Below, in pieces: positions 1 to 9,088 of a stretch of 64,000 bases of DNA (position 1 is its first letter; each line of letters opens with the position of its first letter). A program made the position numbers and the translations under genes. The notes under the pieces are model-generated. The model made no database searches. It was not told the DNA's origin and saw nothing but the letters and a program-made list of their open reading frames with translations. The stretch is from Magicicada septendecula (taxonomy: Eukaryota; Arthropoda; Insecta; Hemiptera; Cicadidae): contig JAWRYS010001450.1 of the NCBI GenBank assembly GCA_034769895.1, forward strand, positions 1 through 64,000, given 5' to 3'.

Positions 1-233
1 CTCGTCTATTGGCCGACGTTTACTTGAATTTTTATGAAAACTCTCATTTGCTCTCACATAACAAATAATAAGTCTTTTTATTTTATCACTTTCAAACTAA
101 TATATTATTCTTTACGTCACTATACTGAACTTTGATAAAAAAAAACAACATGGCGCGTAACCGAAAATCGTGACGAATTTTTTTTACATTGCTATAAAAT
201 TTCTCTCATACGTCGATAAAGAAGTTTCACTTC
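1..233 (+). mobile_element. Right end of the TIR insertion in gag, array copy 1
   Basis: This is the first-copy counterpart of 8856-9088. It ends in the inverted-repeat sequence at 216-233 that mirrors 7566-7583. The rest of this insertion copy lies left of the window. Confidence 0.6.
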
Positions 234-1503
234 AAAAAAATCACCTACGGAACTTTTGCGCGTTACGCAACGTATAGAACATTTAACCCGCCGGTTGAAT
301 AATTTATTAAGCTGGCCCGACGTCACCGTAATCCCCGCCGATGTGCAGAAATTCGCGGATGAGGCATTAAGCCAATTACCCATAATTATCAACGAATTGC
401 GACGAAAGTCAGATTCATCGAGAATGGAGGAAATTGAGCACTACTTACAAAAATTATATATCTCCCCTGTTCAATCCCCTACTTTAGAACACCCTCCCAC
501 CACCTCGAACCCCGAATCACCCACCGTATCTAAGATACAACAGAGTCATGAACAATTACCTAGTAGAGAATTAAATACCCTAACTATGTTAGAACCCCCA
601 CCGCCGAAAGTTCAGCGTACTCGCTCTAGTCAATATGCGATTACAAATCCTAATGCAACCACTAATCCTTCGAAAGAAATACCAAACGTAAATGTTAATG
701 TTGACCTCTACGGAAAGATTTCCCACCCAGTAGAGAAAATAATTAATGAAATTCCTTACACCGATGGGTTAAGTATCACGATACTGTTGACTTTTATCAG
801 ATACCTACTGCAAATAAAAGATCTACAACAATTGAACGATTGGCAAATACTGCAAGTAATCCTACCCAAATGTAAACCACCATTACGAGATCGTGTACTA
901 GAATCATTAAACTCCTCTCTTCCAGTAGAAGAACTTCATACGAATATAATCAAATATTTTATCCCCACTGGAATTTATGAGGAGATCAAAAGAAATACTG
1001 TACTTCGAGTACAAGGAGCTCATGAAAGACTGCCCCACTATATCGCAGACATAAGAGAATCTTCACGTCTACTACAAGTCGACTGGACTGAAAAACAATT
1101 GGTCGATACTATCCTAGTAGGCTTATCTCCTGATGAACGCTCCCGTTTAGCACTAATAAGTAGACCCCTTACCTTCACTGACCTTGAACAATGTAGTGTG
1201 CACTCTTCAAATGTGTGGTACGCAGATCAGCACAGACATGCACCGGTATCCACTACACCACATAGAAAAGAAATGCAAGCCTTAGGCTCAGATGCAAGAT
1301 GTCTACGAGAAAGAAGACCATTTCAAAGATCAACCCATGTTCATGGCCATGGTAAGTCCAAGGAGCCTCAACCACGACAGGAAACCAGTGAGACCCCACG
1401 TAAGGAATATGTATGCTATAACTGCGGAAAACCTGGACACCTCAGTAGAAACTGTAAACGGAAACAGTACAATCGGAAAACTCATTATCCAAAAAACATG
1501 TAA
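220..1503 (+). CDS. gag: gag (C-terminal segment), array copy 1
   Basis: Structural capsid/nucleocapsid polyprotein of a Ty3/gypsy element. The frame is open from 220 with no ATG; the first TTG is at 256. It is therefore the continuation of a gag whose 5' part is encoded upstream (seen before copy 2 at 7293). It has a proline-rich linker around 470-690, a capsid-like helical region in the middle and one CCHC zinc knuckle (CYNCGKPGHLSRNC) at 1414-1455 near the C terminus, as is usual for gag. The stop at 1501-1503 lies one codon after an A-AAA-AAC heptamer. The sequence is identical to 9075-10358. Confidence 0.8.
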   Translation, partial: RSFTSKKSPTELLRVTQRIEHLTRRLNNLLSWPDVTVIPADVQKFADEALSQLPIIINELRRKSDSSRMEEIEHYLQKLYISPVQSPTLEHPPTTSNPESPTVSKIQQSHEQLPSRELNTLTMLEPPPPKVQRTRSSQYAITNPNATTNPSKEIPNVNVNVDLYGKISHPVEKIINEIPYTDGLSITILLTFIRYLLQIKDLQQLNDWQILQVILPKCKPPLRDRVLESLNSSLPVEELHTNIIKYFIPTGIYEEIKRNTVLRVQGAHERLPHYIADIRESSRLLQVDWTEKQLVDTILVGLSPDERSRLALISRPLTFTDLEQCSVHSSNVWYADQHRHAPVSTTPHRKEMQALGSDARCLRERRPFQRSTHVHGHGKSKEPQPRQETSETPRKEYVCYNCGKPGHLSRNCKRKQYNRKTHYPKNM

Positions 1504-3935
1504 GGCAGGGAGATCCGAAACCCTGTGTCTTCCGCAGCATCGTGAAAACAGGTAAACCCCTGAGAGACAATAAAATAAAACAAATTAATAATAATAAGAA
1601 AAGAAAATTAGACCCCTATGTAAACAAATTTATCGATAAATGTAACGCTATTAATAAATGTGATTTCAGTAAGTGTCAGTTACCCTATATACAAGTTGAC
1701 CTTGGTGTTACATCCACCCTCGGATTAATTGATTCCGGATCAACGCGAAGTTTAATTAGTCAAGAGCTAGCCAATAAATTACTTAAATATAATTTAGTTA
1801 AACGCAGTCAATCAGTAAATATTAAATGCGCTACAGCTAACAAACAAAACTTAATGATAAAACTTATCATCACGTTTAAAGTAAAAATTAAAAATCTAAC
1901 GTGGTATTTTCCAATGTTGGTATGCGACGAATTAGGACCCGAGTTAATATTGGGAGCTGATTTTATCAGTAAAACAGGAATAATTCTAGATATTCACGAT
2001 AAGAAATTTTACTTTGGATTCGATCGTTCACGGAAATATAACTTGGATGATAATTCAAATAACAGAGAAAGTACTAGCACTACTTCTTCACATCTAAAGC
2101 ATCACGAATGTGAATTAGGTCATCTGGAAAGTAAAGATAGACGGAACATACAGACTTTAATAAAACAATTCTCCAATGTCCTCACCCCGAAGTTAGGACT
2201 GACGGACCTGATAGAGTACAAAATAAATTTGAGCGACAATAAAGTAATACGTTTAGCCCCATACAAGTTATCACCTCCAAAAATGGAAGTAATGAGGAAC
2301 CAAATTAATAAACTATTAGAACAAGGAGTCATCGAACCCTCTACTTCATCTTATTCATCTCCCGCGTTTTTAGTACCCAAAAGTAACGACAAACATAGAT
2401 TAGTTGAAGACTATAGACAACTAAATAAACGGATAGAATTTGAATCCATACCACTTCCCGACATCCACAGTGCTTTTCATTATTTTACGAAAGCAAAAAT
2501 TTGTACCATTATGGATTTAAATCAGGCATTTCATCAGATACCCCTTTCGGAAGAATCAAAGCGTCTAACCGCGTTTGCTGTCCCTTTCAACCTGTACCAA
2601 TTTACAAGGGTACCCTTTGGTATATCCCAAGGTAGTTCTGTATGTAGCAGATTATTAGAAAAATTATTTCATGACATAAAGTTTAAATATGTGTACCACT
2701 ACCTAGATGACATTGTTATTTACAGCGAGTCAATTGAGCAACATCTTGAACATCTACGTGAAGTACTATCCCGATTGGAGAAAGCTGGATTAACCGTAAA
2801 CCCCAGTAAGGTAAATTTTGCTGTGACTCAATTCTCATTTTTAGGTCACATTGTAAAAGCCAACGGAAAGGTAAGCATAGACCCAGAGCGAACCCGTGCT
2901 ATCAGAGAATTTTTACCACCGCGGGATGCGAAAGGAATAGCCCGATTTTTAGGAATGATAAATTATTTCCACAAGTATATCCCACATCTAGCCGAAATTG
3001 CTGCACCGCTAAATACTTTAAGAAAGAAGGGAGTTAAATTTGAGTGGAATGAGCAACACCAAACCGCATTCGAGAAATTAAAAGAAAGCATCATATCACC
3101 TCCTGTACTACAATTAGCCGATTTTACAAAACCATTTGTTGTGCAGACAGACAGTTCAAGTGTAGCCCTAGGTGCAGTAATATATCAGGAAGTAGATAAC
3201 TCAAGGTTACCTATTAGTTACGCTTCTCGCACCCTGACTGACCAAGAAAAAAAATACTCCGCATACGAATTAGAATGTTTAGCTATCGTTTTCGCTTTTG
3301 AGAAGTTCAAACCTTTTTTAGAACATAAAGAGTTTTTGTTAGAAACAGATAATCAAGCTTTATCTTGGCTACTAAATCACCCAAAACAGTTAGGTCGCAT
3401 CGGAAGATGGGTATTAAGATTAAATTGTTTTAAATTCAAAGTACAACATATTAGAGGCACCCAAAACGTAGTTGCCGATACCCCATTCTCCAAAATTTAT
3501 TTAGACTTTTCAGGACCCTACCCGCGTTCTAAATCAGGAAATACAATGTTACTAATTTGCGTAGATTCTTTTAGTAAATTCGTCTGGATGTACCCCATGC
3601 GGCGAGCTTTAGCTACGACAACAGTAAGCATTTTACAGCATAGATTATTTAAAGAATTCGGCATTCCTGTCCATCTAGTGTCGGATAACGGACCACAGTT
3701 TAAGTCCAAGGAATTCAGGAACATGTGTTTCAAATTAGGTATAGACCACATTACCACTACAGAGTATCGTCCGCAAGGTAATATAGCTGAGAGGTATTTG
3801 CGAAACCTAAAATCTGCTTTAATAGCCTACCATGCTAACGATCATACTTCTTGGGACCAGAACCTATCCTGGATACAATTCGCCTTTAATTCAGCATATC
3901 ATGAAGGACATAAGTCTACCCCATTCGAATTATAG
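1458..3935 (+). CDS. pol: pol polyprotein: protease, RT, RNase H, partial integrase (copy 1)
   Basis: The open frame starts at 1458 and lacks an ATG near its 5' end; numbering here is from the GTG at 1542. The aspartic protease has D64-S-G (1731). RT carries the YLDD motif at residues 387-390 (2700). RNase H begins near residue 540 (QTDSSSVALGAV). The integrase core has D655, D715 and E750. RNase H ends in VVAD and is followed at once by the integrase core, so the HHCC zinc domain (normally about 100 residues or more) is missing through an in-frame deletion. The frame stops at TAG 3933-3935 inside the integrase; in-frame homology continues beyond it. The order PR-RT-RH-IN identifies Ty3/gypsy. 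The copy is non-functional as read. Confidence 0.9.
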   Translation, partial: TETVQSENSLSKKHVRQGDPKPCVFRSIVKTGKPLRDNKIKQINNNKKRKLDPYVNKFIDKCNAINKCDFSKCQLPYIQVDLGVTSTLGLIDSGSTRSLISQELANKLLKYNLVKRSQSVNIKCATANKQNLMIKLIITFKVKIKNLTWYFPMLVCDELGPELILGADFISKTGIILDIHDKKFYFGFDRSRKYNLDDNSNNRESTSTTSSHLKHHECELGHLESKDRRNIQTLIKQFSNVLTPKLGLTDLIEYKINLSDNKVIRLAPYKLSPPKMEVMRNQINKLLEQGVIEPSTSSYSSPAFLVPKSNDKHRLVEDYRQLNKRIEFESIPLPDIHSAFHYFTKAKICTIMDLNQAFHQIPLSEESKRLTAFAVPFNLYQFTRVPFGISQGSSVCSRLLEKLFHDIKFKYVYHYLDDIVIYSESIEQHLEHLREVLSRLEKAGLTVNPSKVNFAVTQFSFLGHIVKANGKVSIDPERTRAIREFLPPRDAKGIARFLGMINYFHKYIPHLAEIAAPLNTLRKKGVKFEWNEQHQTAFEKLKESIISPPVLQLADFTKPFVVQTDSSSVALGAVIYQEVDNSRLPISYASRTLTDQEKKYSAYELECLAIVFAFEKFKPFLEHKEFLLETDNQALSWLLNHPKQLGRIGRWVLRLNCFKFKVQHIRGTQNVVADTPFSKIYLDFSGPYPRSKSGNTMLLICVDSFSKFVWMYPMRRALATTTVSILQHRLFKEFGIPVHLVSDNGPQFKSKEFRNMCFKLGIDHITTTEYRPQGNIAERYLRNLKSALIAYHANDHTSWDQNLSWIQFAFNSAYHEGHKSTPFEL
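1491..1525 (+). promoter_or_regulatory. Predicted -1 ribosomal frameshift site between gag and pol (copy 1)
   Basis: The heptamer A AAA AAC at 1491-1497 sits in the correct phase (aaa = 1492-1494, aac = 1495-1497 in the gag frame), directly before atg and the gag stop. The pol frame is -1 relative to gag and is open from 1458, so slippage here enters pol. Eight bases downstream, CAGGG (1506-1510) can pair with CCCTG (1521-1525) to form a stem. The heptamer class is well established in retroviruses and LTR elements; activity here is inferred. Confidence 0.7.
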
Positions 3936-4322
3936 TTCAAGTATAAACCAAACCACCCACTATCCACTAAGTGGAAAATACATGAATTGTTACCCCTTGA
4001 AATTAGGGATAAAAATATTAGGAAAATATGGAATGAAGCGCGCGCTAATTTACGAACAAACTTAGCGAAATCAAGGAAATATCACGAGCGAAAAAATAAT
4101 AATAATGAAGTAAAGTACCAAATCGGTGACTTAGTTATGTATAAAACGCACCCAACGAGTAGTGCAATCGATAAGACAACTTCCAAGCTATCATACAGAT
4201 GATGCGGTCCTTATCAAATTCACAAATACTTAACTCCAGTAACTGTAGCCCTGTACTCAAAAATATGTACGAAGGACACATATTTCGCAGATAAAACGTT
4301 ATCACGAAGAAGAAAATGGTAG
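3936..4322 (+). pseudogene. Integrase C-terminal remnant after nonsense codons (copy 1)
   Basis: Same frame as pol. After the TAG at 3933 the frame reads on through a basic region and is broken again by TGA at 4200-4202. It then runs through CGPYQI, the GPY-type C-terminal integrase motif, to TAG at 4320-4322. Both nonsense codons are also present in copy 2 (12788 and 13055). Confidence 0.75.
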
Positions 4323-4825
4323 AGTGCAAGTTAAATAAATGTATTAGATGTAGGTACTCAAATGCAAAGAGTACTTGAGTAACATTTGGCTACCTTATCG
4401 TATAAATAGGTACGAGGCCTGATCAACCTTGAATCCTATTCATCGAAAGTAGAGCAAAGTAAGAAGTCAGCTGACATCCAATATGTATAAAAAAAAGGAG
4501 TAATTAAAGAGTAAATTCTATAACTAGAATAACTCACAGCTAAATAAAAATCCGGTAGTAGTCATAAGTAGTAGAGTTAAGAAAAATTTAGAATGTTTAA
4601 AATACCTTTATAGTGTGTGAATTTTATGTAGTAGTAGAATTAGTCTGTAAATCATGAAATATGTATAGATAGTAAGAATCAGCAAGTCAAGAATGACTTA
4701 TGCTGATCGTAATTACATACAAAGAAAAACGGGTGAGAGAAATTTCACACGGTACTCCCCGACCATACTCCCGGTACATTGATGACCAAATTTTCAGGAG
4801 TCTGTGTTTCTTAAGAGGCGGAGTA
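4323..4825 (+). other. Untranslated stretch between pol and LTR, with polypurine tract
   Basis: No coding sequence seen. It contains a TATAAATA box at 4401-4408 (TACAAATA in copy 2) and ends with the purine-rich run AAGAGGCGGAG (4813-4823), which fits a polypurine tract just before the LTR. Confidence 0.45.
4401..4408 (+). promoter_or_regulatory. TATA-like box, altered in copy 2
   Basis: TATAAATA followed by AGG and a mixed sequence resembling a core promoter. In copy 2 the third base is C (13258). If the LTR begins further left than 4826, this would be its promoter; otherwise its role is unclear. A second candidate, TATAAAT, is at 5454-5460. Confidence 0.35.
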
Positions 4826-6413
4826 TGTGACGAGTTCATTAAAAAAAAAAAAAAAAAAAAAAAGTGTTAGTTGATAATGTATAGGTTGATAAATTTTAAG
4901 TGTTTAATAAAATCTCACATTTTAACCTAAAGCGTATTGTAATCATTAAATATTAATAATATTTAAATAAAAAGTCTAATAGTATATTAAAAGGAATACG
5001 ATTGTACACAAAGGGTAAAGCTTGTTAATTAATCCTGCATAAACAGGCGCCAACCAGAACCAACTTGTTTTCCGACCCCTTAACTAACTAAAAATAATTG
5101 TAAATTGATTATTATTTAAATAATTAAACTAGATCACTATAATATACTTTGAGAGCATTTGTAACTAAGAATCTACCTACTTAATTATTTAATCTAATTT
5201 TAGTCCTTTAAATAAAAAAGAAACTTGGAACTACTTTTATGTTGAGTGAACTGTCGCGAGATTACTACTCTCACCCCTAACTATTTTCGCCCACTTGAAA
5301 TGCAGCGGTCAAGCAGTAAGCTGTGTACTGCCGATATGTGCAACGTTAAAAATAGTTTATTACAAAATGTAATTAATCCGTCAGTTAAGACACAGAGGCA
5401 TTCTTTATACTATTAAACAATGTGTTGCGTTAACGTAGTTAAACCGCGACTCATATAAATATGGTGTAAATGAGTGAGAATGAATAACTAAAATTTAGCG
5501 CCGGTGACATCTCTTCAAAATTCTTAAAATATAAAACTTATGTAATTAAAACTGTGGTAATACCATGAAGTGAAGTGCTACAATCAAACAATCATGTGAA
5601 GTGGATACAGGTGAATAAAACTTTGTGTTAATCATTCAGATCAACGAGCTATTACTAACCATTAGCCAAGAGCAGAAAACCAGGAGCCACCATGATATAA
5701 AAGACTTCAGGACTACACCATTCCAGGATACGAAGATAACGAGGGATACCTGACCTACTTCAAACATGCTGCAACAGAGGACCTACGACTGGAATAACGC
5801 AGAGCTGGAGGACATCCAAAAAGGTGACACGGAGGCAAGCCTACCGTGCTTATGAAATACTAAATATTATATTCAACAAAAGACAATTAAATTAACACCA
5901 TTAAGACATTTTAAGTACTGACAGTAATCGTATACTTATTCTTAGTAAAAGAGTTATAGCTCTAAAATGTAAAGCCTTATTGTTTAAAAGATTAATAAAG
6001 ACCATTCTTCAAATGGCAAAATTTTAAAACTTTATATGGCGAGGTAACCATTCTTAACGTAATAGAGTAAATCCCGGATCCGGGGACTTAATTAGATTTG
6101 ATGTACATCTTATTTTGAGGGGTCATGTAAAAGAATAAAATATAATCATCATGTAAACTTTAAGCTATTGAAGCATATGTGTCAAGAATTTTAAGTAGAG
6201 CAAATGATACAATATGTAATAAAGAGATGTCATCAGGAGTACCGACTATAATGAGTGCATAAATCAACAGTTTCCCCTTCCCAGAATCCTTTTATATTTA
6301 TTGTTTGTTGTTCTGATTAATTTACAGCTCGTCACAAATAAGGCAGCCTGAATAATTGGCAGAACCAATTATTTCGGGTTCCCTAAGTTATAACACGAGA
6401 GAAGATGTTATAA
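4826..6413 (+). repeat. LTR of the array element (central LTR)
   Basis: It starts with TGTGACGAG after a purine-rich run and ends at 6413, where copy 1 and copy 2 diverge (the copy-2 equivalent, 15268, meets satellite DNA). A 23-base A run is at 4841-4863 and AATAAA-type signals lie near 5995. TATAAAT is at 5454. The 3' end ATAA is not a canonical CA, so the exact limits are uncertain. Its equivalent at 13681-15268 appears identical. Confidence 0.55.
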
Positions 6414-6606
6414 ATTGCGCCACTCTGCTAATTAAAGTTAATGTAGTTGTGTAAGCATCGTGACACAAATAAATTGCGCCACTCTGCTTATTTTGCTAAT
6501 TGTGCTAATTTTGCTTATTTTGCTATTTTGCTATTTTCTGCTAATGTGCTGTTGTTTAATAATTAATTGTGTACAGAGTGTCACAAATAAATTGCGCCAC
6601 TCTGCT
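6412..6606 (+). repeat. Three copies of an 18-bp motif beginning at the LTR/leader junction
   Basis: AAATTGCGCCACTCTGCT occurs at 6412-6429, 6471-6488 and 6589-6606. The first copy straddles the inferred LTR end, where the primer-binding site should be. The last two are preceded by related CACAAAT sequences. Confidence 0.7.
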
Positions 6607-7292
6607 GATTTGTTTAAATTTTGCAACTCCTTTGTAAAAAAAAAAATTTTTTGTGACTTGTGTTATTTAAGAAGTATTTGTGTCCCGATAAACCCACACA
6701 CACAAGCTGTTGATTTATACACTCATTTACTTTAAAATGTGTCTAAAATTAAACGATAATAATTATTATAATAGTATAATAAATAAGTAATTTGATTATT
6801 ATTTAGATATAGGAATGAACATAATGTTAACTAAAGACGCCCCAAGAATACGATATAACAGCAGGTACGTGCTTGTCAAAAAGTTCATTCATCAACCTGT
6901 CGGTTTGTAAACAATATCAGACCAGTTGAATTCTTGTCCGCGCCTGCGTGTGTAAACTGTCATAGTGAACCTCTCCCCCATAGTTGAGTTAAACAATAAC
7001 GACACCCTCTTTGTTAGTTCTATTGTTATAAGAAGCGTGTCTTTTCCTGTGTGTAGTAGCCGAAGATTCCCCCTTTTTGCCGTACGCACATTTAAACCGG
7101 TGTGAGATTTCTCTCTCTCTACTAATGTAAAATGACAACCTTTGTCATCTTATTTTAATTGTTTATTTATAAAAAAAAAGGGTAAGAATACGTTTGATTT
7201 ATATTTTTATTTTTGTGTAAAAAAGATATAGCGTTGTATAGTATTAAATGCAAATAATAGAATAATTAGTTATAGCCACTCACTTTACGAAA
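6607..7292 (+). other. Leader of the retrotransposon (non-coding)
   Basis: AT-rich sequence between the LTR and the gag start. No ORF I can support and no recognised signal apart from a CT-rich stretch near 7110. Confidence 0.5.
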
Positions 7293-7565
7293 ATGGCTGA
7301 ATTTAATCCTGATCTATTATTAAAAGATGAGCTATGCTACGAAGCACTTTTACGAGGTCTAAAACACGTGAATGTAACCGTGTCTGAATTACGAAAATCA
7401 TTACGCCAAACCGGATCGGAGATAACCTCGCAGTTAGATAGATTGCGTGAACTCGATTATGACGGCGAACGAGAAACCTGTTATGCGAAATATAGGGAAC
7501 TGATAGTATTATCTCAGAACCTTCAAGAAAAAAATATATGTGTGTGTACCAGAGTACACAGGTAA
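7293..7565 (+). CDS. gag: gag N-terminal segment (exon-like) of array copy 2
   Basis: An ATG in good context (cgaaaatgg) opens 90 codons. The product has a short SAP-like helical start (DELCYEALLRG, then VSELRKSLRQ) and charged helices, the layout I associate with gag N-termini of arthropod LTR elements. The frame ends in VHR and TAA at 7563-7565. That stop overlaps a consensus splice donor CAG|GTAAGA (exon end 7561) and directly precedes the inverted repeat of an insertion. Joining 7561 to 9077 or 9080 would keep the gag frame open, so this is probably the missing start of the 9075-10358 frame. Confidence 0.65.
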   Translation: MAEFNPDLLLKDELCYEALLRGLKHVNVTVSELRKSLRQTGSEITSQLDRLRELDYDGERETCYAKYRELIVLSQNLQEKNICVCTRVHR

Positions 7566-9088
7566 GAAGTGAAACTTCTTTATGACATATCATTTTTCTA
7601 CTATTTACAACTTCACAGAAATTGGGTAGGTAAGGCTTAAGAAAAAGAAATTAACTTTCACTGATTAACCATCTCATCTCGATTTCATCTAAAGAAGCAT
7701 CAGGGCAAATTAAATTACAAACACATAAACACTCATTTACTTGTTACAAAAGAATATCGGCTCATAGACCTAAAAAATGTCGTTTTGAAGCACCGTTTAT
7801 GCCTTCTCGTTCTACAGAGATTCTAATGTTATTAGCTGTAATTATAAAAAGTATGTTATTAATGTCATGAATATAATGTATTGTGATTTTGATCGTATAT
7901 AACTGAGAAAATCTCACCTGTTGACTGGGTTTTACCCTTTTTTCGGGCTCTGTACTCTCGCGCACGCTCTGCATCTGATTTTTTACGTTTTCGATGATTC
8001 TCTATCGGAATTTCTTTCTTTTTCCGGGCTCTATACGCTCTCATTCGCTCTGCAGCTGTTTTTGGATATCCCCGTTGGACTGAATAAAGATCACTCGCTG
8101 CTTGAGTTTCATTATTTTTCTTATCTCTGTACTCTCTCGATCGCTCAGCTGATGTACTGATTTGTGAACAATTACGATGATGAACATCTACTTGTACAAC
8201 TATTGCATTTGGATACTCAATAGAGTTTTCGGACTCTGCCATTATTTAATCTAAAAATTAGTTAATCAGTTTACAAAAATTATATAACGAACTTTAATAT
8301 TCATATTTCATGTCATAACTTAATAAAAATAATTCAAAGCAGATATTTAATAACTTACTCAATTACACAAGTTATGAGTAAATAATTGGAATTATCTATT
8401 CAAAGTAATACAATTATATGATGACAGTTAATCTTGTAGACATGCAATGATTTTATAGAATTCAAAATGAATAAATAAATCATTAAAAACGAATAATTAA
8501 AAAAGATGTACGTATACATATTTTTATTTTCTAATTGTGTTTTGTTTTATTTTTAAATTATTATTTAATTTGTTTTTTTTTTGTTTTTAGAATTAATAAT
8601 GTTTACTAGATTTACAGTCATATTTATTAATACTTGCTAATTTTAATAGATTTATATACATTTACTGATACTTACAATCAAAAAGTGAGGTTAACCTCAA
8701 ATAAATATTAAAATCACGCTCACGTGTTGGATTTATCAAACGAAATATATAATCACTCTCACTTTTACTATAAATTCACTTGAATTTGAATTACTTTGCT
8801 TTCAATAACCAATTTTTCATTGAGGATGATGGATTGGCCATGGGTTCACCTCTCTCTCGTCTATTGGCCGACGTTTACTTGAATTTTTATGAAAACTCTC
8901 ATTTGCTCTCACATAACAAATAATAAGTCTTTTTATTTTATCACTTTCAAACTAATATATTATTCTTTACGTCACTATACTGAACTTTGATAAAAAAAAA
9001 CAACATGGCGCGTAACCGAAAATCGTGACGAATTTTTTTTACATTGCTATAAAATTTCTCTCATACGTCGATAAAGAAGTTTCACTTC
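7566..9088. mobile_element. 1.5 kb insertion with terminal inverted repeats inside gag
   Basis: The left end GAAGTGAAACTTCTTTAT (7566-7583) is the exact reverse complement of 9071-9088, and similarity continues inward for about ten more bases with one gap. No clear target-site duplication was found. The insertion separates the gag N-terminal segment from the rest and carries one minus-strand ORF (7865-8242). It could be a DNA transposon that now behaves as an intron. The transposon family is not identified. Confidence 0.6.
7865..8242 (-). CDS. Small basic repeat protein in the gag insertion
   Basis: 125 codons from an ATG. It contains three spaced copies of a motif of the form (S/T)AER-x-R-x-YR-x-x-KK: SAERSREYRDKK, AAERMRAYRARKK and DAERAREYRARKK. 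Each is short, highly basic and probably helical, suggesting nucleic-acid binding. I associate similar motifs with arthropod mobile-element proteins, but I cannot name the family. It runs opposite to gag and lies wholly within the TIR insertion, so it is probably cargo or a remnant of that element's own gene. Confidence 0.4.
   Translation of the reverse strand: MAESENSIEYPNAIVVQVDVHHRNCSQISTSAERSREYRDKKNNETQAASDLYSVQRGYPKTAAERMRAYRARKKKEIPIENHRKRKKSDAERAREYRARKKGKTQSTGEIFSVIYDQNHNTLYS

Noticed and set aside
3518-3757. Minus-strand ORF over the integrase (also at 12373)
   Set aside because: Shadow of pol.
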